DNA from: Corynebacterium sp. 13CS0277
Lineage (GTDB): Bacteria > Actinomycetota > Actinomycetes > Mycobacteriales > Mycobacteriaceae
Direction of reading: 5' to 3'
Assembly (NCBI RefSeq): GCF_002994655.1
Contig: NZ_PPDL01000001.1
Span: 1 to 64,000 of the forward strand
Length of the DNA: 64,000 nucleotides
Part shown: piece by piece, positions 1 through 7,050 of the stretch
How positions within the stretch are numbered: the first letter of the stretch is position 1
How the letters are laid out: every line of letters starts with the position of its first letter
Notes under the pieces: model-generated
The model's database searches: none
The model's input: only the letters and a program-made list of their open reading frames with translations
What the model was told of the DNA's origin: nothing
Made by a program: the position numbers and the translations under genes

Positions 1-1
1 T

Positions 2-94
2 CTTCGGACGTCGGGCCGTTCGGTGCGGCAGCTGCAGTATCAGCAGCGCAACGGAGCTGAGGCTGAGAAGGGGGTGGGTGCCGTGGACGATTAG
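2..94 (+). CDS. possible 3' end of a truncated gene
   Basis: An open frame enters from the left edge and stops at TAG (92-94), giving about 30 residues rich in Gln, Arg, Glu and Gly. Third positions are mostly G or C, as in real genes here; frame 1 also stays open for 19 codons but fits that bias less well. The fragment is too short to assign a family. It could be noise. Confidence 0.3.
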   Translation, partial: LRTSGRSVRQLQYQQRNGAEAEKGVGAVDD

Positions 95-225
95 TACGGC
101 CGGCCGGGCAGTCGCGTGTCGTGATGGCGCGTGATCTGTGGGGTTAGTGCGTGCATTTTTGGTGGCGCTGAGCGTGCACAATTACATGGCGCTTGACACC
201 GCGTAAGCACCGTTGGGCTTCTCCG

Positions 226-250
226 CTAGGTTCGAGTCCTGGCGTGGCTA
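226..250 (+). other. tRNA T-arm-like sequence, possible attachment-site remnant
   Basis: Bases 226-242 form a tRNA T-arm: stem CTAGG/CCTGG closing the loop TTCGAGT (231-237). They are followed by seven bases that could be an acceptor 3' strand (243-249) and an A. No matching 5' acceptor strand is found in the preceding 90 bases, so this is not a complete tRNA gene. A tRNA 3' end without its 5' half is what integration of a phage or island leaves behind, which fits the small phage-like genes to the right. This reading is inference. Confidence 0.35.
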
Positions 251-253
251 CAA

Positions 254-324
254 GACAACAACCCCATACACCCCCCACAGCCCCGTTTTCCGAGGGCTGA
301 AGCGCTGGTGTGTGGGGTTTTGTC
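254..324 (+). terminator. strong nested hairpin ending in a T-rich tract
   Basis: The arm at 254-272 pairs with 307-324 through about 17 base pairs with one bulge and one G-U pair. An inner hairpin pairs CAGCCC with GGGCTG (278-296). The right arm ends in GGGGTTTTGT, so it looks like a Rho-independent terminator. It lies directly after the T-arm-like sequence, as terminators follow tRNA genes. Confidence 0.55.
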
Positions 325-392
325 GTACCTGAAAACACGCGTCCCGCAACGGTGCCAAGAAATCAACAGTCCTGGAAAAGGACGAACACAAC

Positions 393-641
393 ATGAAGCC
401 TTTAAGAGACAACCCCTTCGTGGTGCACCTCGTCGCTAAGAACACCGGCCAGGCCGGTGGCGGGTACGGGGAGGAGAATGCCCCGCTACGGGGACTGCTG
501 ATGCGGGCGGCGCGACACGGGCTAAGGAAGATACCGTCGACGCGGATGCCAGCTCCAAGGCGGATATTGGGGAAGCGAACGCCGGCGTTGCAGACTAGGA
601 ACTGGGTGATTCTGCTCAGCAGGAGCTCGGGGAGAAACTGA
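393..641 (+). pseudogene. possible decayed small gene
   Basis: An ATG at 393 follows an AAAGGAC ribosome-site-like sequence and opens an 82-codon frame. The first ~45 residues look protein-like. After that, coding-like composition shifts to a neighbouring frame, which carries an internal TAG near 594 and then continues with an Ala/Gln/Glu-rich stretch to a TAA near 722. This pattern suggests a frameshifted, stop-interrupted gene rather than a functional one. No family is recognised. Confidence 0.2.
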
Positions 642-786
642 GCCGCCTGAAGGGACACTGCATGCGCCTGACCGGAGGGTTTCTGCAGGAGAGGGCTGAG
701 ATGGCTGTCTGCCGCTCCGATTAAGCGCTGCCCTTGTAATCCCTGGAGCGACGGACACAGTCGACCGCGCGGGGAGTTCTGCCCCG

Positions 787-1029
787 TCAGGTGTTTGTGT
801 GATTGGCTGGATTTCCTCGGCCGGGTCGGTTGGCATGCCACTGCTGTACCTCGGCGGCGTTCCACAGGGGTGTGCGCTTGTCGAGGTAAGCCGTAGGTTG
901 CGGGGCATGCTTCGTGACGTAGAAGCGCCATGTCGCGGGCGTGATGCCGCAATGGGAGGCGCAGTCGGTAGCGCGCCACAGTTCCTCGCCTGTGGTGGCG
1001 TCGATGATGCGGGGGACTACTTGCGCCAC
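787..1029 (-). CDS. small phage-type helix-turn-helix protein
   Basis: An 80-residue protein starting at GTG. The N-terminal half carries an ELWR-A-T-D-C motif followed by a helix-turn-helix-like segment (about residues 15-40, with GITPATWRFYV). The second half has a RTPLW..AEVQQWHANRPG segment. This layout resembles the excisionase/AlpA-like winged-helix proteins found beside integrases in corynebacterial prophages and islands. The start codon overlaps the stop of the upstream small gene (1017-1196) by 13 bases, so the two are probably translationally coupled. The likely role is DNA binding inside a mobile element; this is inferred from layout, not from a firm family match. Confidence 0.6.
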   Translation of the reverse strand: MAQVVPRIIDATTGEELWRATDCASHCGITPATWRFYVTKHAPQPTAYLDKRTPLWNAAEVQQWHANRPGRGNPANHTNT

Positions 1030-1196
1030 AGCGGGTGCCGTCCGATGTCATAAGCCAGCCCTATAGTTGCGGTGATGCCGCCGGCAAGCACCAGGGAGCC
1101 GCCGATCACCGGAGGAAATCCGAGTTGTGCGACAGTGACGGCGGTGAGGAAGAGAATCACCGTGATGGTGGGGGCGTTCTCTGCAAGATTCTTCAT
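1017..1196 (-). CDS. 59-residue two-helix membrane protein
   Basis: ATG at 1194-1196 opens 59 codons ending at TAG (1017-1019). The protein has two hydrophobic segments (about residues 11-25 and 30-48) with a short polar end rich in His, Arg and Lys, so it should be a small integral membrane protein. Third-codon positions are strongly G/C. The 3' end overlaps the next gene. It lies in a tandem string of three tiny minus-strand genes, typical of a phage or satellite. No homologue family is recognised. Confidence 0.55.
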   Translation of the reverse strand: MKNLAENAPTITVILFLTAVTVAQLGFPPVIGGSLVLAGGITATIGLAYDIGRHPLWRK

Positions 1197-1207
1197 GTTG
1201 GACGATC

Positions 1208-1360
1208 TTAGTTGGTGGGGTGGGGATGGTTCCTGGATGTTTCGGCCATCCAGGGGGTGCTCCTGCCAACGGCTGGAGGGAGCCCGGGGATGGCCCTAGT
1301 ACTGGCAGTAACCAGGGCTATGACCGCGACGGCGGTGTCATGTAATGCGAGCTTCTTCAT
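1208..1360 (-). CDS. 50-residue putative exported peptide
   Basis: ATG at 1358-1360 is preceded by a TAGGAT -10 box (1369-1374) eight bases upstream, the spacing of a leaderless transcript. The peptide begins with two lysines and a hydrophobic stretch to about residue 20 that could act as a signal or anchor, then a Pro/Arg/His-rich tail. It ends 11 bases before the start of the membrane-protein gene at 1196, so the three small genes probably form one transcript. Function unknown; the gene call depends mainly on the promoter and context. Confidence 0.4.
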   Translation of the reverse strand: MKKLALHDTAVAVIALVTASTRAIPGLPPAVGRSTPWMAETSRNHPHPTN

Positions 1361-1532
1361 GAGGCGTAATCCTATTGGCGAAGGCCGGAACGAGGCCCTG
1401 GACGTGTGTTCGATCTGCGAGGTGTCGGACTTGTCGGTGCTTCGTGCCGTCGGTGTTCGCAGTGTAGGTATCCCTGGTCGTGGCCTTCGCCGTTTCGCTC
1501 TGTCGGGGGAGGTGGGCATAGGATTTTTCGCT

Positions 1533-2363
1533 ATGGCATTGAACGAGACTCCGATCCCCGTCACCTCTGACGCTTCGCACGCGGCCGCCCGGGTGCGCTT
1601 CCCCCGCAGCATTTGGGCGGAGGAACCCACCACCACACCGGCGCCATTGACGTGGCGGGATCTCGTGGCTGCTGCCGCGATCCCGGTGATTTTCTTCGTC
1701 GGCATCGTTGGCATGCACCTCACGGATGGTCGCCCGGGGGAGGCGTTCGGTGTGCGGCTCGGCCTCGTGGACGTGGTCGTGCGTGTGGCTCTCTGCGTGG
1801 CGTTGGTGGTCGCCTACCGGCAGATGTTTGCCCACAACTGGGCTGCGTTGAAGCGGGCCCCGTGGGCTACGACGGGCATCGTGATCGCTGGCGCGATTGG
1901 GCTGCAGGTGGCGATCGCGCTGGGGCGGCTGGTGATTCCCACGCCCACGCCTGGTGCTGACAGTGGTGATTCTGCCCAGCAGGCGGTCACCTGGGGGAGC
2001 TTGGCGCTGCAGGCGGTGCTGCTCATCAGCCCGGTTGTCACCGTCTTCATTGAGGAGGTCGTGTTCCGCTACACGTTCCTGCAGCGGCTGCCCGTGTGGT
2101 CCCACCCGGTGTTGTTGGCTGTCGCGGTGGTGCTCAACTCGATGGTGTTTGGCGCGATCCACTACTACAACTTCGGCGGCGATATCGTGCAGACGATCCC
2201 GTACATGTTCGCCGGCCTGCTGATGAACCTCATGTACCTGTGGACCCGCAACGTGTGGGTGCCGGCGCTCATGCACCTCGTCAACAATGTGCTGCTCACC
2301 TACGGTGGTTTGATCCTGTTGGCGGTGTTCCACCTCTTTGGTCTCACGGAGGCCATGGGTTAG
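1533..2363 (+). CDS. CPBP-family intramembrane metalloprotease
   Basis: A 276-residue membrane protein with an EEVVFR motif (residues 174-179), a histidine at 210 in FGAIH and HLVNN (248-252). These are the conserved motifs of CPBP/Abi (CAAX protease and bacteriocin-processing) membrane proteases, with Glu and His as zinc-coordinating or catalytic residues. Six to eight transmembrane helices start near residue 44. The ATG at 1533 was chosen because the upstream in-frame region lacks membrane character and the next region left is non-core. The substrate is unknown; relatives process prenylated or secreted peptides or give immunity to bacteriocins. It stands alone and ends at a convergent hairpin (2414-2454). 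Confidence 0.85.
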   Translation: MALNETPIPVTSDASHAAARVRFPRSIWAEEPTTTPAPLTWRDLVAAAAIPVIFFVGIVGMHLTDGRPGEAFGVRLGLVDVVVRVALCVALVVAYRQMFAHNWAALKRAPWATTGIVIAGAIGLQVAIALGRLVIPTPTPGADSGDSAQQAVTWGSLALQAVLLISPVVTVFIEEVVFRYTFLQRLPVWSHPVLLAVAVVLNSMVFGAIHYYNFGGDIVQTIPYMFAGLLMNLMYLWTRNVWVPALMHLVNNVLLTYGGLILLAVFHLFGLTEAMG

Positions 2364-2413
2364 ACCCCGAGGTTTCCCGCAGGGTGGCGACGGTCGTCTC
2401 TGCACGATGCGTG

Positions 2414-2454
2414 TGGCCCCTGGCGTGCGACAGTGTGTCGCCAGCCAGGGGCCA
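2414..2454. terminator. hairpin between convergent genes
   Basis: TGGCCCCTGG (2414-2423) pairs perfectly with CCAGGGGCCA (2445-2454) around a 21-base loop. It sits between the plus-strand CPBP gene and the minus-strand FMN reductase gene, so it may terminate both. Confidence 0.6.
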
Positions 2455-2512
2455 TCGTCGTATGGAAGGGGATAGGGGGCCCACCCGCCGTGGGCGTGGG
2501 CAGGTATTGCGC

Positions 2513-3334
2513 CTACTGGGGGCGGTGTGCGGAGAAGTAGTCCTCCATGGGAACGAAGTCGCTGAGGGTAGGACTCAAGGTGCCTTTCGTCCCATCGGCG
2601 TTGAGTGCCGGTGCCTGCGCGCCTCGCCCCGGGGCCCCCACCTCCTGGGTGGTGGGTGTGGCCGCGGGAGGCGCCGCGGGGGCAGCGCCATCGGTGTGGG
2701 CGGGCATCTCCAGGCGGGGGCTGAGCACGTGCGCCAGGGTGTGCTGCACGAGCTCGGCGGCGGCGCGCTGGATGCGGGCATCCAGGTCGGTGCCAGCCTC
2801 ACCGAAGTCGGCGGTTGCGGCAAACACGCCCGTCGGGATGGGGTGTGCCCGCAAGGCGCCGGCCAGCGGGCGGAGCGCGTGGTCTAGCGCCAGGCTGTGC
2901 CGCGCCGAGCCGCCCGTCGCGGCCAGCAGGATCGGGGTGCGGCGAATCCGGTCGGTGCCCACCAGATCCATGAAGGTCTTAAACAGGCCCGAGTAGCTGC
3001 CGGCATAAATCGGGGTGACCAAGGCGATGCCGTCGGCGTTCTCCATCGCCGCCAGGGCGGCATCCACATCATCGTTCGGCAGCCCGGTGACGAGCACGTC
3101 CATCATGCGGTACGCGAGGCTTTTCACATCGATGTGCGTGATCTCCACTGCGGCGCCGTTGTGGGCGGCGATGCTGGTGACAGCCTCGTTGAGGGAACGG
3201 GCTAACAAGTCGGTCGACGAGGGCGTCGAGAGGCCCGCGCTCACCGTGGTGATCCGCAGCGGCCGGTGCAGCCCCGGGATACTCCGAGTGGTGGGCTTCT
3301 TAGCGGATGCGGGGGAGGACGGGGTGGTGGTCAT
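2513..3334 (-). CDS. NADPH-dependent FMN reductase, CE1759 family
   Basis: A 273-residue flavodoxin-fold reductase. It has the phosphate-binding loop SAGLSTPSST near residue 32, the TPIYAGSYSGLFKTF segment near residue 108 and the TGGS-H loop near 140, all typical of the SsuE/NADPH-dependent FMN reductase superfamily. The C-terminal ~70 residues are Ala/Pro-rich and probably disordered. It is the downstream partner of the luciferase-like monooxygenase at 3553-4719; the two families are found together in corynebacteria (CE1758/CE1759). Such a pair normally works as a two-component system, the reductase supplying reduced FMN. The substrate is unknown. Confidence 0.85.
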   Translation of the reverse strand: MTTTPSSPASAKKPTTRSIPGLHRPLRITTVSAGLSTPSSTDLLARSLNEAVTSIAAHNGAAVEITHIDVKSLAYRMMDVLVTGLPNDDVDAALAAMENADGIALVTPIYAGSYSGLFKTFMDLVGTDRIRRTPILLAATGGSARHSLALDHALRPLAGALRAHPIPTGVFAATADFGEAGTDLDARIQRAAAELVQHTLAHVLSPRLEMPAHTDGAAPAAPPAATPTTQEVGAPGRGAQAPALNADGTKGTLSPTLSDFVPMEDYFSAHRPQ

Positions 3335-3552
3335 GGTGTGCTCCTTGACAATTTGCGGTGGTGGGGTGCGCCAGCACCAGGCGGTGTCCGCCTGCAGGCG
3401 CGGGATAACGAGGGAAAAATCAAAGCTATGAGAATAAAAGGGGGTGAAGAAGAGAGGGGTGCAGAAGAGAAGGAGACAACGGATTCGCGTGGACGAATCC
3501 CCACCGGGGAGGGGGACTCCCCGGTGGTGGGCGCCGCGGCTGCGGGGGAAGC

Positions 3553-4719
3553 TTAGCGCTTGTCCTCGGCGCGCAGGCCGGTCCAGTTGTCGCCGGTGTG
3601 GAAGCGGTAGTCGTCCCGGTATTCCTCACCTGCGGCGGCGAGCTGCGCGTCGCGGGCCGCCACCAAGGAGGCGTGCGTCGGCGCGTCCGGCACGTCCGCC
3701 GGGCGGTTGTCGTCGTACTCCTTCCGCAGGGCGGGGGCGACCTCAGAACCGAGGATCTCAATCTGGTTGAGCACCTCGGCGGTCGGCAGGCCGGCGTGGT
3801 CGATGAGGAACATGATGCGCTGGACGTTGCCGTAGTCCTCCCGCATGGCGGCGTAGCGGTCGATGACCTGCTGCGGGGACCCCACCGTCAGCGGGGTGTG
3901 CGCCATGAAGTCCTCCAGCGGGGCCCCGTGCCCGTAGACAGGTGCCTCGTTGTAGTAGGGGCGGAACGTGTCGATCGCGTCCTGGCTCTTGGGCGCCATG
4001 AAGGCGTGGGCGCCGATACCGACGATGGCTTGCTCCGCAGTGCCGTGCCCGTAGTGGGCGTAGCGGGCGCGGTACAGGTCGATCATTTCCTTGGTGTGCT
4101 CCGGCTTCCAGAAAATGTTGTTGTGGAAGAAGCCGTCGCCATAGTAGGCGGCCTGCTCAGCGATCTGCGGGGAGCGGATGCTGCCGTGCCACACGAAGGG
4201 GGCAACACCATCCATGGGGCGCGGCGTGGAGGTGAAACGCTGCAGCGGGGTGCGGTGCTTGCCGCTGAAGTTCACGACATCCTCCCGCCACAGGCGGTGC
4301 AGGAGATCGTAGTTCTCCACCGCGAGTTCGATGCCGTCGCGGATGTCCTTGCCGAACCACGGGTAGACGGGGCCGGTGTTCCCGCGGCCCAACGTCAGGT
4401 CGAGGCGGCCGTCGGACAGGTGCTGCAGCATCGCGTAGTCCTCGGCGATCTTCACCGGGTCATTGGTGGTGATCAACGTGGTAGCGGTGGTGAGCTCCAG
4501 GGTGGAGGTCTGCGCCGCGATGTAGCCCAGGGTGGTTGTCGGTGACGAGGAGAAGAACGGTGGGTTGTGGTGTTCGCCGAGCCCGAAGACGTCCAGGCCG
4601 GCGTCCTCGGCGGCGCGGGCGATGGTGACGATGTCGCGGATCCGCTCGTGCTCGGTCGGGGTGGTGCCGGTGACCGGGTTGCGGGTGATGTCGGAGACGG
4701 AGAAAACGCCGATTTGCAT
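3553..4719 (-). CDS. luciferase-like FMN-dependent monooxygenase, CE1758 family
   Basis: A 388-residue TIM-barrel monooxygenase of the bacterial luciferase (LLM) group. Visible features are the N-terminal strand MQIGVFSVSDI, GLGEHHNPPF (residues about 46-55), a TTLITTNDPVKIAEDYAMLQHLSDGR region with LGRGN after it, and WHGSIRSP near 175. It should oxidise a small organic substrate with O2 and FMNH2, the latter supplied by the FMN reductase encoded downstream at 2513-3334. Its likely regulator is the MarR protein encoded upstream (4853-5317), transcribed in the same direction. The natural substrate cannot be read from sequence. Confidence 0.88.
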   Translation of the reverse strand: MQIGVFSVSDITRNPVTGTTPTEHERIRDIVTIARAAEDAGLDVFGLGEHHNPPFFSSSPTTTLGYIAAQTSTLELTTATTLITTNDPVKIAEDYAMLQHLSDGRLDLTLGRGNTGPVYPWFGKDIRDGIELAVENYDLLHRLWREDVVNFSGKHRTPLQRFTSTPRPMDGVAPFVWHGSIRSPQIAEQAAYYGDGFFHNNIFWKPEHTKEMIDLYRARYAHYGHGTAEQAIVGIGAHAFMAPKSQDAIDTFRPYYNEAPVYGHGAPLEDFMAHTPLTVGSPQQVIDRYAAMREDYGNVQRIMFLIDHAGLPTAEVLNQIEILGSEVAPALRKEYDDNRPADVPDAPTHASLVAARDAQLAAAGEEYRDDYRFHTGDNWTGLRAEDKR

Positions 4720-4852
4720 GATGTGTGCTCTTTTCTGTGTGCCAGGCGTGGCCTGGGAGTTCTTTGGTTGAAGGGGTGAAGAAGGGGAAGAGAAGAAGAG
4801 GGGACAGGGACGGTGGACGAGCCACCGGGGCGGGGGCGTGGCGCGCCGGGCG

Positions 4853-5317
4853 CTAGCTGGGGGCGTGCCGGTCGGCGGCGTCGGGGCCTTGGCTGGGGCT
4901 TGCCGTGAGGGCGTCGATGAGGCTGCCGAGGGTGTCGAGCTGTTGCTCGCTCAGACGGTGGAAGAAGTGCTCGTAGACCCAGGCGTCGTGGGTGGTGCCG
5001 ACTGCTTCGAAGGTGCGGCGGCCCTCGTCGGTGAGGGCGACGATGGAGGCGCGTTTGTCTTCGGGGCTGGGGGTCTTCGTGATGAGCCCTTTGCTCACGA
5101 GTCGGGTCACCGCCCGGGAGAGCCCGGAGGTGGTGAGGACGAGTTCCGCGCCGAGGCAGTTGATGGTCGGCGGGGTGGGGGAGTGGTAGATGGTGGCGAG
5201 GATGTCGAACTCGCTGAGGCTGAGTCCGGAGTCCTTCCTCACGGTGGCTTCAAGGCCACCGATGAGGGTGCTGGTGGTGTGGAGGAAGCCTTTCCACGTG
5301 TCCCATTTCGTTGTCAT
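4853..5317 (-). CDS. MarR-family transcriptional regulator
   Basis: A 154-residue winged-helix regulator with MarR features: GLSLSEFDILATIYHS (helices 1-2), TTSGLSRAVTRLVSKGLI (recognition helix) and the wing SPEDKRASIVALTDEG. An upstream in-frame TTG would extend the protein, but the ATG at 5315-5317 is preferred because the longer form would run through a perfect palindrome at 5338-5357 that is better read as the operator. It heads a co-directional group with the flavin monooxygenase and FMN reductase genes, which it probably represses until a phenolic or similar ligand binds. The ligand is unknown. Confidence 0.88.
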   Translation of the reverse strand: MTTKWDTWKGFLHTTSTLIGGLEATVRKDSGLSLSEFDILATIYHSPTPPTINCLGAELVLTTSGLSRAVTRLVSKGLITKTPSPEDKRASIVALTDEGRRTFEAVGTTHDAWVYEHFFHRLSEQQLDTLGSLIDALTASPSQGPDAADRHAPS

Positions 5318-5337
5318 GTCACGAACTATAGCGCCGA

Positions 5338-5357
5338 TTACTTGCGCGCGCAAGTAA
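5338..5357. promoter_or_regulatory. 20-bp palindromic operator before the MarR gene
   Basis: TTACTTGCGCGCGCAAGTAA is a perfect palindrome 20 bases upstream of the marR start codon. It overlaps the promoter region; a TATAGT -10-like box lies at about 5325-5330 on the minus strand. Size and position match MarR-dimer operators, so autoregulation is likely. Confidence 0.75.
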
Positions 5358-5555
5358 CTGGGGTCTGGTGACGTGCGAGAGATCGCGAAAAGTGCTTCTA
5401 TGCAGGGGATATATTCCGCTGCGCTCGGGCGGCAGTGGGGGTCGTTGGGGGCCGTAAGGGGCCTGCATACTGGCTCAGGGGTGGGCTGCAGGATGGGGGA
5501 AGAAGCGCGCGAGGGGAGGCGTCCACCTGATGCATTCCTGCTGCACGCTGCGGGC

Positions 5556-5561
5556 TATACT
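5556..5561 (+). promoter_or_regulatory. -10 box of a leaderless ilvA transcript
   Basis: TATACT lies seven bases before the ilvA ATG, with no Shine-Dalgarno sequence between. This spacing places the transcription start on or next to the A of the start codon. Confidence 0.6.
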
Positions 5562-5568
5562 TTTCCGC

Positions 5569-6846
5569 ATGACTTCGCACGCACCCTCGGACGCCATCCA
5601 CGCCGCAGACATCCAGCTCGCCCAGGCCCGCATTTCTGCCGTGATTGCCCCGACGCCGCTGCAATACTGCCCCCGCCTGTCGGAGGAAACCGGTGCCGAG
5701 GTGTACCTCAAGCGCGAAGACCTCCAGGACGTCCGCTCCTACAAGATCCGCGGCGCCTACAACAACATCAGCCAGCTCACCGACGAGGAGCGCACCGCCG
5801 GCATCGTGGCCGCCTCCGCAGGCAACCACGCCCAAGGCGTGGCCTACGCCTGCCGCACCCTGAAAATCAAGGGCCGCATCTACGTGCCGAACCAGACCCC
5901 GAAGCAGAAGCGGGACCGCATCATGGTGCACGGCGGCGACTGGGTCGAGGTCGTCGTCACCGGCGACTCCTTCGACGAGGCCTCCGCCGCCGCGCACACC
6001 TACGCCGAGCAGCAGGGCGCGACCATGGTCGAACCCTTCGACGCCCGCAACACCATCATCGGCCAGGGCACCGTCGCCGCCGAGATCCTCGCCCAGCTCA
6101 CCGCCATGGGCAAGCAGGCCGACAAGGTCATCGTCCCCGTCGGCGGCGGCGGGCTCATCGCCGGTGTCGCCTCCTACCTGTCGGACATGGCACCCCACAC
6201 CGCCATCGTCGGCGTGGAACCCGCCAGCGCGGCCTCCATGCAGGCCGCCCTCGACAACGACGGCCCCGTCACCCTGGACACCATCGACCCCTTCGTCGAC
6301 GGTGCCGCCGTCAAACGCATCGGCGACCACAACTACGAGGTCATCGACCGCAACCGTTCCCGGGTGCACATGATGAGCGTGTCCGAGGGGGCCGTGTGCA
6401 CCGAGATGCTGGGCCTGTACCAAAACGAAGGCATCGTCGCCGAGCCCGCCGGTGCCCTCTCGGTCGCGGGGCTCACACAGCTGCACAACCGAGCCGGCGA
6501 AGTCGTCGTCTGCATCATCTCCGGCGGCAACAACGATGTGCTGCGCTACAACGAGATCGTGGAGCGCTCCCTCGTGCACCGCGGCCTCAAGCACTACTTC
6601 CTCGTCAACTTCCCCCAGGAACCCGGCCAGCTGCGCCTGTTCCTCTCTGAAATCCTCGGCCCCAACGACGACATCACCCTCTTCGAGTACTTGAAGCGCA
6701 ACAACCGCGAAACCGGCACCGCGCTCGTCGGCCTGCAGCTGGGGGCGGCCAGCGACTTGGAGCCCCTCCTCGAGCGCATGGCGGCCTCCCCGATCGCCTG
6801 CCAGCAGCTCCAGCCCGGTACCCCCGAATACGAGTTCCTCACCTAA
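5569..6846 (+). CDS. ilvA: threonine dehydratase (threonine ammonia-lyase)
   Basis: A 425-residue PLP enzyme converting threonine to 2-oxobutanoate, the first step of isoleucine synthesis. The PLP lysine is in SYKIRGAYN (K59), the phosphate-binding glycine loop is VPVGGGGLIAG (about 190-200), and a C-terminal ACT-like regulatory region begins near residue 330. It is the compact biosynthetic form, close in length to the C. glutamicum enzyme. ATG 5569 was chosen over an in-frame ATG at 5530 because the -10 box TATACT at 5556-5561 would make the longer form untranscribable. Isoleucine feedback through the C-terminal domain is expected from the family. Confidence 0.95.
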   Translation: MTSHAPSDAIHAADIQLAQARISAVIAPTPLQYCPRLSEETGAEVYLKREDLQDVRSYKIRGAYNNISQLTDEERTAGIVAASAGNHAQGVAYACRTLKIKGRIYVPNQTPKQKRDRIMVHGGDWVEVVVTGDSFDEASAAAHTYAEQQGATMVEPFDARNTIIGQGTVAAEILAQLTAMGKQADKVIVPVGGGGLIAGVASYLSDMAPHTAIVGVEPASAASMQAALDNDGPVTLDTIDPFVDGAAVKRIGDHNYEVIDRNRSRVHMMSVSEGAVCTEMLGLYQNEGIVAEPAGALSVAGLTQLHNRAGEVVVCIISGGNNDVLRYNEIVERSLVHRGLKHYFLVNFPQEPGQLRLFLSEILGPNDDITLFEYLKRNNRETGTALVGLQLGAASDLEPLLERMAASPIACQQLQPGTPEYEFLT

Positions 6847-6928
6847 CCTGCGCTGCGCGGCACCGATGCCGCGGAGCATCCAGCCGACGCTTGGGCGGCG
6901 TTGTGCGCCCGCATCGTTCCTCGCCGAT

Positions 6929-6947
6929 GCCCGCGCACCGCGCGGGC
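6929..6947 (+). terminator. hairpin after ilvA
   Basis: GCCCGCGC pairs with GCGCGGGC around a three-base loop, about 80 bases after the ilvA stop codon. There is no clear T-run, so termination is inferred from position. Confidence 0.4.
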
Positions 6948-7050
6948 GTCGGCTGTGGCGCATCTGGCACCACGCCCGGGGGCGTGAGATGTGTAGCTCG
7001 GGTGCTGCCCCGCTAGGTGGGGTGGGCGGCCCACGGTTTAGAGTTGTCGG

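Larger units (their letters stand above)
94..786. other. gene-poor accessory stretch
   Basis: Apart from the T-arm-like sequence, the hairpin at 254-324 and the weak decayed frame at 393-641, I see no convincing gene on either strand. Codon-position bias is poor compared with the core region that starts at about 1.5 kb. Confidence 0.5.
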
